Shown in pieces: positions 1 through 8,745 of a stretch of 64,000 nt of DNA. Origin of the DNA: Cloeon dipterum. Its lineage: Eukaryota; Arthropoda; Insecta; Ephemeroptera; Baetidae. The notes beneath the pieces were generated by a model. That model saw only the letters and a program-made list of their open reading frames with translations, did not search any database and was not told the DNA's origin. Positions within the stretch are counted from its first letter, which is position 1. Each line of letters opens with the position of its first letter. Location of the stretch: the NCBI RefSeq assembly GCF_949628265.1, contig NC_088786.1, forward strand, positions 39,825,681 to 39,889,680. The letters run 5' to 3'. The position numbers and the translations under genes are program-made.

Positions 1-870
1 CATCGATTTGTAACAAAATCGGTGCCGTTTGGCCCATTGGGTCGCGCTTGGGCCCTCGAAAACAAAAGTTGGAAATGTCACATATGTTAAAAACCGGCCT
101 GGGAGCGTATCTCAGGTGTGGGTACCCTGAAAAAGGTCAATAGGGTACCGCAGGTCAAAGCCCTGTCCGAAACCTGTCTGATGAGGGGTCGTGGTCCACG
201 ATCGGACGAACGGCCGAATTTTAAGAAAAATAAAACCATTTTAACCTAAGTAGTGAAGCCCTAAAATCTGGAAAAAAATTAATTTAAATTTGTCTATGAA
301 CGCGAAAAATCTGAAAATTGGTTTCCAGACCGGCAGTGGTCTTTTACATGCGATGCTGTCGGTAAAACTCTTTAATTTTCATCCATTTCGAAAAAATCGC
401 GAAATTTCGATTTACTTTATGGTAGGTGCAAAAATAACGTTTTTCAAAGTTCAAAATTTTTCTCCTCCAAGGATTTTGATCAGATTGGCTCGCACTTGGT
501 CTTAATATGATAACAGATACATTTCGTTTACAAATCCGTTTCACAATAAATTGTTTTTTTTAATTCGGCTTTTTTGAAAACTCGGCCAAAAGAAATTCAT
601 TAAAATTAAAAAAATGGTTTGATTTATAAAAACTAAACACGGTTGGACGCGCTTCATCAAAAGGCATCGATTGGTCCCAAAATAGGCACCTTCCGGCCCA
701 TGGGGCCCCGCCTGGGCCCCTAAAACAAAAGTTTGAAATGTCACAAATCACGTTTTTCCACTTAAAAAATTAATAACTCGGCTTTAATCAGTCGTAAAGT
801 AAAAAACCAAAGTTTATCAGACTCGCAATAAAATTCTACGTCTCTTAGTCTTAGGACCTTTTGCTGCCCA
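1..870 (+). repeat. dispersed hairpin repeat (R1), compound copy in TUBGCP5 intron
   Basis: The tail of one copy (about 1-80) is followed by most of another (about 88-870). Marks of the family are GGTACCCTGAAAAAGGTC with a nearby inverted AGGGTACC, a block reading ggggtcgtggtc-acgatcgga, the run taagaaaaataaaacc, and a 3' part with catcgattggtcccaaaatag and a G/C-rich gcccatggggccccg. The same blocks recur in the same order at seven other places in the window. No coding frame is conserved. Confidence 0.75.
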
Positions 871-992
871 AAAAATCTGCATTATTTTTAAGTATTTAAT
901 TTTTTAAAGGGTCCGCGCGATGAAACGCATCGATTTCTCGTTTTTTTCTACGACTTGGTACAGTTGGAAAGTCAGAATTTGTAAAAACTCAC

Positions 993-3833
993 TTGCAAGA
1001 GCAGACCCAGTACTGCTGCAAGTGGAACTTCTCAAAGGTGGCTGCTTCGTGAACCCTGTACACCTGGTAGAGGAACTTGAACCAAGGGCGCAGGGCGTCG
1101 AGACAAGAGTTGATGGTCATGATGTCGTCTGAGCAAGAATTAAATATTAATTTTTTCAGTAAAATTATTTGAAAACCCACCTTGATGTTTGACTCTGTCC
1201 TCCAGGCGGAGGAGAAAGCCGTTTTGTCTGTGAAAAATTAGTTCGAGGGCGGCAGCGTAAGCCTGATATGTTTTGGGCGGGTGTTGGAAGCCGCTGTGCA
1301 GGGCACTCGGCAACATTTTCTCCACAAAAGCGTGAATTTTGCTCAGCATCGACAAAGCCGGCGTCACTGAACCCATCACGCTGCGAAACATTTCCTGCAA
1401 ATCAAAGAAAATATCAAAAATTTAATATAAGTCCAAAAATAGTAGTTTTTTGGGAGGTTTTTTTTTGCCAATTTTAGCGATATCTCCGGTCCAGGGTAAA
1501 AATTCAAAAATAGACAATATGGGCCATCTGAGGAAATTAGTTACGCGTCTTTTGACGAGAAATTCATCCATTTATCTCGAGAATTGATCATTTAAATAGT
1601 TTTTTAAGTTAAAAGAACAGTTATTTTTTTAAAATTGATTTAAAAATAAACTTTAACCTACCGGAGAGAGACTACAAACAGTGACGTCGCCAAGGACAGT
1701 GTATTTGTGCTCTTCTTCTTTCTTGAAAACCAATCCGCAAGCAGAATTGTCCCTCAGGACCATGATAATTTCTCTAACCACCGCGTACTCGCTGAGAATC
1801 CGCAGAGCCGAATGAGTAGAACTGAAAAATTCAGTTTAAATAAAATCCTTAGTGAAATGATTTTTTGGCTTGTTGCTACCAGAGTTGGGCAAGACGTGGC
1901 GCAGGAAATTTTGGATCGATTTTGATGCCACTGTATTTGTAGCCGGGTTCGCAGGCCTTCCACGATTCGTTCAGTTCTTCCAAGGAAGAGCCGCTTTCTT
2001 TGGCTGGCGTCGCCACACTGCTCGTGCCAACCTCCACACTTGTTAGAAAATCTGTAAAATAAAATGGAAAATAAATTAAATTGAATCACAAAAATTATTT
2101 TATTATGTAGGCGCCGGCAGACACGCAAAATAACAGTCTTGGGCCTGTTCTCAGGTCACGTGAGACCTGAGAAAGGTCGGGGACAGGCATGGGTGAAAAT
2201 CGCGGCTGAGTAATGTGCTTGAAATTAGTGAAAAAGCATAAAAAACCAGCCTTGGAGCGGATCTCAGGTCGGGGTACCCTGAAAAAGGTCATCAGGGTAC
2301 CCCAGGTCAAAGCCCCGTCCAAGACCTGTCTTACGAGGGGTCGTGGTTAACGATCAGACGAACAGCCAAATTTTAAGAAAAATAAAACTATTTTTCACCA
2401 GCATCGCAAAGCCAAAAAATCCAAGAAAAAAATTAATTTAAATTTTTCTATGGGCGCCAAAAATCTGAAAATTGGTTTACAGACCGGCGGCAGTCCTACG
2501 CGTGCGATGGAGTCGGTCAAACTCTTTAAGTTGGCTCCGTTTAGAAAAAATCGCGAATTTTCGATTTCCCATGTTAACCTTATGGAGAAAGTAAAAAAAT
2601 CTCGTTTTTCAAAGTTCAAATTCCTACAAGTCCTAGAATTTTTATCAGATTAGCATGTATTTGGTCTTAAAATGATCCCAGATAAATTTAGCGTCGACTG
2701 TAGAACCATTGTTCAAATTTTAGTGCTGGAGGTAATTAACAATTTCGATTTTTTCAGAAAATTTGGCAAAAAAAATAAATAAAATTCGAAAAATGGTAAA
2801 ATTTTAAATAAATATACACAGACAGACGCGCCGTAACAAGGGGCATCGATTGGTATCAGAATCGCCGCAATCGGGCCCTTAGAGCCCCGCCTAGGCCCCA
2901 AAAACTAAAGTTTGAAATGGCACAAATCGGGTTTTTTCGACTTTAAGAATTAATATCTCAGCTCCTATCGGTCGCAGAGTAAAAAACAAAAATTTATCAG
3001 ACTCGCCATAAAATTCTGCGTCTTTTAGGCCCAATTTCCAACACAGCCTGCCCCCACCGCCACTAACGCCCCCAAAATCTGCGCCTTTCCTAAGTTTTTT
3101 GTATCAATTAATTTTTTTATGGAACTTGGGTAGCGACTTTTCATAAAATACGTAATTAAATTACCACTGGAGCTTTCTGTGTCGTCCTCTGTTGCGAGCT
3201 GCGAGGAGAACTGCTCGACCTGCGTGACCTCTTCTCCGTCCGAGTGGTCACTCCAGTCGCTCAAATCCGAATCATTTTCCTCTCCGGAATCCCGTTCCCA
3301 TCCCTCGTTCAAGTAGGCGTGCCAGTCGACCTCCTCAGAGGCCTGCAAAGGCTCCTCGCGGATCACGCTGCAGCCGGAGCCCAGCAAGGACGATTGGTTC
3401 GTCATTAAAATCAGGAATCTGCCGATTTTTATTAAATTCTGAAAAATGAAAAACAGTAAGATTAAGCTTTAAAATTAAATTAATCCAAACATTTTTGCTT
3501 TCGGTTCCCATGTTCTCGGCCAGATCGAACAGTTTCTCGAAAGAGGCCTGCAGCTTCCTCGCCCTTTCGCTCTCGACGTTGATGGTGAATTTTTCGACCA
3601 GGGCGTCGACGTCGTTTTTCACCTGGCCCTTGTACGTGTCCGAGTAGGTGGCGTTGAAGATCATGGACAGCGCGTAGTCCATGCATCGCTGGTGGTTCTC
3701 TTCGCCACGCTGAAAATAAAAATACATAATTATTGGAGGAATCACCGAAATTGTAACCCACCTTGAACCCTGCGACGCTGGTGATGAGCTTGGACAGCCC
3801 CTCTGTCATCTCGCGGGGCGCGTATCGCGACAT
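993..3833 (-). CDS. TUBGCP5: gamma-tubulin complex component 5, N-terminal part (3' end outside window)
   Basis: Homologue of GCP5 (Drosophila Grip128), a subunit of the gamma-tubulin ring complex that nucleates microtubules at centrosomes and spindles. Seven coding exons on the minus strand join in phase: 3762-3833, 3491-3709, 3165-3438, 1880-2051, 1662-1821, 1181-1394 and 993-1128, giving about 415 residues. The start MSRYAPREMTEG is the first ATG of the first exon. The second exon (RGEENHQRCMDYALS, then DALVEKFTIN) matches the GCP5 N-terminal helical part. The third carries VDWHAYLNEGWE followed by an Asp/Ser/Glu-rich stretch, like the DWGKYLMEGE region of human GCP5. Later exons carry the grip-motif segments EYAVVREIIMVLRD and PPKTYQAYAAALE. 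The last exon ends with a phase-2 GTGAGT donor, and positions 1-992 hold no further exon, so the rest lies to the left. The 1.1-kb intron at 2052-3164 contains a dispersed repeat. Identification is from remembered family sequence, but the motif order fits well. Confidence 0.88.
2130..3035 (+). repeat. dispersed hairpin repeat (R1), full-length-looking copy in TUBGCP5 intron
   Basis: About 0.9 kb with all the blocks of the family: an inverted pair around gtcacgtgagacctgag at 2155, the GGTACCCTGAAAAAGG hairpin at about 2273-2305, the aaaaataaaac block, and the gacgcgccgtaacaaggggcatcgattgg 3' part ending near 3035. It fills almost the whole intron between coding exons 3 and 4 of TUBGCP5. Noncoding. 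Confidence 0.75.
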
Positions 3834-4567
3834 TTTTGTGCTTAAAGCGGCGAATTTTCACAAGATAAACATCCCATCGCTAAATTTTGAGTGTAAACAC
3901 ACTAGACACGAGAATTGTGGTGCGAAGTGCGATGCGTAAACACAACCAGCCGGCTGATGCAGGCTGTGGGCGTGGGCACTTCCCGCCACCTGGCGAGTGG
4001 GTAGTAAGGAACGGAGAGGTAGGCGAAAGAGTTATTTATGACTTGAAATAGTGCAGGTTTTGGTTAAAGGCTGTGATTTTGATCGAATAATAAATATTAA
4101 ATAATATTTTAATATATCTGCAGCTTATTTTTCTCATTTAGTGGCAAGTACTTTAAGAAAGTTTTAAACTTTTCCTTTTTCTGCATCAACACGCCCCCTT
4201 CTGCCTCTACTTTTGTTTTGTTTTGGTTGTGACTTGGTGCTGCTACTGCTGCTTTGGTGCTCATGCCAGATTTTCTCGAACAGATGGCGCCAGCGGTAAA
4301 ACTTTGAATTTTATTGCATTTCCGCTGCGAATTAAGACTTAATCCTGCCGATACTCTTAAAATCAGGTCAAAATTTATTTGATGTATGAAACAACAGACA
4401 TAAAACCATTATTTAAAGAATTTTATTTATTTTATTGAACTCTCAATAACCGCAGACCATTTAAAACACCAAAAATTATGAGAAACATATTCCGAAACAG
4501 CGGCAAAAAATTGAATTCAAACGGAAGAAAAATTAAAGAACCTCTATATTGTGAAAAATAAGAGAGG
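3834..4567. other. intergenic, TUBGCP5 5' flank and lectin-gene 3' flank
   Basis: The TUBGCP5 promoter should lie just above 3833; I see no clear TATA box. Tandem AATAAA signals in the minus direction at 4422-4436 serve the lectin locus that ends at 4568. Positions 4270-4340 resemble one arm of the palindromic element at 45178-45600 (gcatttccgctgcgaattaagactt). Nothing coding is apparent. Confidence 0.5.
4422..4436 (-). terminator. polyadenylation signal cluster of the lectin locus
   Basis: Overlapping AATAAA motifs on the minus strand lie about 135 nt beyond the stop codon at 4568. No AATAAA or ATTAAA occurs in the short gaps that follow the two earlier stops (8746 and 7950), so this may be the common 3' end of all lectin-locus transcripts. 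Confidence 0.55.
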
Positions 4568-7500
4568 TTAATATTTCTCACAGATGTAAGTGAAAAACAT
4601 TTTCGAAATGGGAGGGTAATTTTGCGGATTGAGGAACATATCATGAACGCTTAAGTCATCAAAGCGTGAATTGTACAGTTTGAGAGTTAAAAGAGTCAAG
4701 GCCATAATCGACTCGCGACAAGGTGTCTTTTGAAAGAAAGGGTTGGCAGTATCGTACATGTTATCCTGCAAAAGAACGCGGCTGCGACACCACACCTCGT
4801 GCGTTTGGTTGATGAATTCTGTCTCGCCGACCAGAATGGTGTTCTTCGGATATTGCGTCCCTTAAACGCATAGCAGGAATAATATGTATATTAGGCCGCC
4901 AGAGTTCGTTTACAATTTCAAGACAGTCTTTTGCGAAGATTCTTAGCACACCAATCGATTCCTGAGGTTAAAAGGATGTTTTTATCGACCACAATGTCCA
5001 GCGCGACGTGCGAACTATTTTTCCCGCCAAAACAGAATGCGAGAACTGCGATGGATTTGTGCATGTGGTATCTCTGCAAGTACTCAAACCAGCTCTCACG
5101 CACGCGCACTTCTCGCATTCATATATATTGTTTTGGCGGGAAAAGGTTCTTACCACGCGCTGGACTTTTTGGTCGATAAATACACCCTTTCTACCTAATT
5201 CGACCCTCAGGAATCGATTGGTGTGCTCAGAAACCTCGCAAAAGACAGTATTTAATTTTTACCGATAATATTGTAAGAGGCTTGAACATCAGCAAGGGTG
5301 GCTGGCTCGTAAAGTTTCATTCCAAGTTCACAGCATCGTTTGAACGCCGCAACCGGATTCTTCAGGCATCAATTTTCAATCCCTCAAATAATGAATTAAA
5401 TCTCTTACCACAGCGCCGTTACCAGCAGTGTCCCAATTTCCGACATAAAATGTTTTGCCATTATATAAAACCCTGTACCCGAAGTTGTCTAAAAAGTTTG
5501 AATGAAAAATTCGAAAAATTATCTCGAGTCAAAAAGCGAGAGAGTAAAGTGCGTCTACCAATTCCTTTGCTGTTCAACGTGTCAATTGCTGTTTGCTATG
5601 GGGGAGTTTGAATTTTATTTGAGAAGTGAAAGATTTGTTTTACATTTATTTCACAAGGGAAAAGTTTCGAAAGCCAGCACGTTCGGCGCACCGGAACACA
5701 CGGAGTCGGTGGAGCGTACTTCAAAATTGAGAATAAATAATTTTAATATTTCCCGCTTATTTCAACACCGTCTTTGACGAAGTTTCTGAGCGCACCAATC
5801 GATTCCTGAGGGTCGAATTAGGTAAAAAGGGTGTATTTATCGACCAAAAAGTCCAGCGCGTGGTAAGAACTTTTTTCCCGCCAAAACAAAATGAATGCGA
5901 GAAGTGCGCATGCGTCATAGCAGGTTTGAGCACTTGCAGAGAGACCACCTGTACGAATGACTTCTTTGTCAGCTCCCACGCATGCGCATTTCTCGCATTT
6001 ATATTGTTTTGGCGGGAAAAAAGTTCTTACCACGCGCTGGACTTTTTGGTCGATAAATACACCCTTTTTACCTAATTCGACCCTCAGGAATCGATTGGTG
6101 TGCTCAGAGAATTCGTCAAAAACGGTCTTTATGTTTAAAATTCTGACAAATGATCCGTTGCCGAGGTTATTGTTGATTATCTTAGAAACCAATTGCGGTG
6201 CCTTCTCCTGACCGCACTTGTACGTTTCATGAGCAGTCACGCACTCATCATCAAACTCTGAGTTTCGGAATCAAAATTAAGTTTTAAGAAAATGAAAGTA
6301 ATGAAAACTTTTGTCGCTGCATTCATCGAAGGCTACAAAACCCTCTTCCAGTTTCGTAGGCTCCTCTTGGGCAACGAATTCTACTTGTCGCAGCATCGGT
6401 ATTTTGTTTAGAGCACCCAGATTAAACTGAAATTACATTTTATTAATTTCTTAAACCAAAGGTTCGACATACCAATCCAACTTCTACTCCGACGCATTTT
6501 AAAAAACACTATAAATACATACAATTAATATAATTATACTTTTTAGCATCACCGGGGGCCGGATTGGCGTCTGGTAGAGTACGGGGGAAAGTTACAAACG
6601 TAAAATGAAAAGAAAATACCGTCAGCACAGTGAATATTATGTTATTTCTTTACTAACAGCTGATTACCCCGGTAATTTGCAACTCAACCGTTAGATGGCA
6701 CATCAGGCTAATGAAAATGGAACAAAATACGCGGGAATGAAATTATTAGGTCGGCACGCCCCTTTTTGAACGCTTCTGTTTGGCCGCTGGACTTTCTCCT
6801 GATTGGCCGCCATTATTTCGACGCCATATTGACTTCTGACCGGTGGGAACCAACACAGATCGCAACCCGGGCCCCAAAGGGAATTTTGGCTGCGCAGAAG
6901 GTTTTAATTTGGTTCACGCATGTAATGATTTAAAGCCTCCCTGTGAGTTGAAGAAACGATCTGAATCAATTGCGCATGCTTAAGATGCGCACAGGTTTAC
7001 TGCGCAGCTTCAAAATGGGTGTATATTCAAACAACTATAAATTTCGACGCCATGTTGAATTCTGACACGTGGGAACCAACACAAATCGCAACCCCGGTGC
7101 TATATTTTCTTTATGAGAACCTTTATATTGATTGATATGCTAGCAGTCAGGAAAGCAGTGACGTTCATTAGCAAGTCGATTTGAGCTATATTGTTGAGAT
7201 GTCAAAGATCGCCATTTTAAATTGAAATAAAAATCACCGCTGGTGATGTTCCAAATGCCTGCACATTCTGCCTGCATCGCTTTTTGCGAGGTTTGGTTTT
7301 TCCTGACGTCGCAAAGGAAAGTTTTGTTTTCGGCGCAGTCAGCGGAGGCCAACAACACGGATCCGTTTCTAACTTCGAGGAAAACGCAGTTTAAACCATC
7401 TTTCGGGTGTCCTGCCTTCCATTTCAGCTCAGAGTCGATGAAGTCGAGGTTCCGTGAGCACCAGCGGAAGGTGGAAGGGCAGTCCACGTTTGTCCCTGAT

Positions 7501-7901
7501 ATCCAGAAATCTCCAAAGGTCGTAGGCGCAAATTCTTTTAAAATCAAATTTAAAAAAGAAGGACAAAAGTTAAAGTTATCTTCGCACTGGAGACAATTGT
7601 AGAGTAGCAGCTTATTTTCCCGGCAGACTCCATGGAAGCCAGGGTCAAACCAATGCTGCAACACCAATCCCAAGCTGTGGTCCAGTTTGTCTATATTTCA
7701 GGTATTTGTAGTAAGAAATTAATTAAATAATAATATTAATAATTCACCGAGTTTGAGGTAAAAGTTAAGAAGTTGCGGCCGCATCCGTCGTACCAATCAC
7801 CGTACGAGAAAAAGTCTTTATTTGGAATTATTTAGATGAATTTAATTTATTTTAAATTAAACTTTACTCATAAGTGTGTTAGTTGCATCAAAAAACTTTT
7901 G
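4568..7901 (-). CDS. lectin cassette C: C-type lectin - odorant-binding (PBP/GOBP) - C-type lectin
   Basis: Third cassette of the locus. Eleven exons close in phase (1377 nt, 459 codons with stop): 7868-7901, 7748-7815, 7588-7690, 7238-7534, 7121-7185, 6473-6508, 6309-6426, 6072-6257, 5409-5488, 5263-5359 and 4568-4860. The first lectin domain shows NWTTAWDWCCSIGL, FWISGTNVDC, WKAGHP and KTFLCDV. It runs straight into an odorant-binding domain with six cysteines in classic spacing: MQAEC, then 30 residues, CFLKC, then 42, C, then 8, C-x8-C (CVTAHETYKC). A second lectin-like domain follows (GKTFYVGNW, FKRCCELGM, final FTYICEKY). There is no signal peptide: the first exon starts in phase 0, 49 bp after cassette B's stop, so I infer it is spliced to the shared 5' module. 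Weak points: exon 6072-6257 ends inside a foldback element, and the 5263-to-4860 junction skips a stretch (LEIVNELWRP, about 4855-4920) that looks coding in another frame. Confidence 0.6.
4918..5252. mobile_element. foldback element F1, copy a
   Basis: Two long inverted arms meet near the middle. The left arm has tagcacaccaatcgattcc and tttttcccgccaaaaca; the right arm has tgttttggcgggaaaa and ggaatcgattggtgtgctca. The middle carries gcaagtactcaaaccagctc. It sits inside the last intron of lectin cassette C. No coding capacity. Confidence 0.75.
5766..6133. mobile_element. foldback element F1, copy b
   Basis: Near-perfect palindrome with arms of about 120 bp (gagcgcaccaatcgattcct at the left, aggaatcgattggtgtgctc at the right; cccgccaaaaca and tgttttggcggg further in). 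It overlaps the end of lectin-cassette exon 6072-6257, whose best in-phase donor (TTAG|GTAAAA, 6071-6072) lies inside the right arm. Confidence 0.8.
6550..7099 (+). mobile_element. MITE M1, in the odorant-binding domain's intron
   Basis: Begins CACCGGGGGCCGG and ends CCCCGGTG, about 550 bp. Internal signatures shared with the other copies: ggcgtctggtagagtacg, cagctgatta, ccgttagatggcacatcagg, aaatacgcgggaat, tctgaccgg-gggaaccaacacagatcgcaac, ctgcgcagaaggttttaatttggttcacgcatg and actgcgcagcttcaaaatgggtgtatattcaaac. It lies in the intron between exons 7121-7185 and 6473-6508. Noncoding and non-autonomous. Confidence 0.8.
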
Positions 7902-7949
7902 CTACAAACACAACAAAATTTTAAAGTTCTTCTACATGGAATTTGACCC

Positions 7950-8694
7950 TTATATAAATATAATTACTTCTCGTTTGCAAACATTTTTAGGACAAGAAGC
8001 AACGCACGGCTTAGGAGTTGCACTGATTGGCATCTGAAAAAAAACACATTTTAAAATTTCCCCAAGAATTCTTTGAAAATTCACCTTGCAGGCGTAAATC
8101 AAACTGTTGCTGCAGTTTCTGTCGGTCAAGACCGTGCCAGTGGAGTTCATAATAAAGCGGAAATGGACGCAACTCTCGTTTCCATTTCTGTTATCAGGCT
8201 GACCACGTTCCCAGGTCAGACCCTGGTCAAAAATCACGGGACCTGAGGGCTCGCACCACGACCAAAGGCCCACAGGAGACCCCTTCCACGTGCCAGATGT
8301 CCAGTAATTGAAATTTGCTTTCCAGGTGGCTAAAATCTCATTTATATTATACTTATACGATTTTTAATAAAATGAACTTGTGTTGAAGCCGCGAGAAAAT
8401 GTTGTCAGGGCCAGCTGCTCGGCAATGTTGTCGATGTTGAGCGCCTCCATGCCCAAGGCACAACATTGTAGATAGTTTGATAGCCAAGTCATCTGACCAT
8501 AAAGAAAATTAAATATTTTTAAACACTAAAAAGGTTAGAAACCGGTCTGTTTCCGAGGAGGTACGTGTAGATGCCAATGTCAATCCAAAAACCATAGGAA
8601 TTTTTGTCTAAGAGGTCAAAAAGGAGGGTTAACAAATTAATTTTTAAAGAGTTTATACACCTTTTAAATTTCCAGATGAGTCAAACAGGGAAGT
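7950..8694 (-). CDS. lectin cassette B: C-type lectin domain
   Basis: Second cassette. Five exons, 8661-8694, 8543-8607, 8378-8492, 8085-8329 and 7950-8033, join in phase for 180 residues plus a stop. Lectin-fold landmarks are in order: YGFWIDIGIYTYLL, TWLSNYLQCCALGME, NYWTSGTW, WSWCEP, LTWERGQPDNRNGNESCVHF, DRNCSNSLIYACK, then a short Cys-containing tail (CVASCPKNVCK). The QPD triplet is the one linked with galactose-type calcium lectins, but the usual WND partner is absent, so sugar binding is uncertain. It has no start codon with a signal peptide of its own. Its first exon begins 52 bp after the stop of cassette A, in phase 0, matching the end of the shared exon 9456-9503. I infer an alternative C-terminus of the same gene (about 421 residues when joined to the shared module). 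A separate gene with an unseen 5' exon is less likely because there is no room for one. Confidence 0.7.
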
Positions 8695-8745
8695 CTATAT
8701 ATATATGACTAATTATTTTAGATAAATTTTCCTATTTTTTGTCCA

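Noticed and set aside
5818..6240. 140-codon minus-strand open frame as a single gene
   Set aside because: Only its first part is the OBP exon; the rest runs through a foldback palindrome and has no conserved protein character.
7141..7238. Reading the lectin exon straight on to ...NERHCFPDC and a stop as the OBP C2-x3-C3
   Set aside because: Splicing 7238-to-7185 and 7121-to-6508 keeps phase and gives canonical spacing with CFLKC and the rest of the domain; the unspliced version ends at once.
7243..7602. 119-codon plus-strand open frame
   Set aside because: Antisense shadow of the lectin-domain exon 7238-7534, which has clear CTLD motifs and splice phases.
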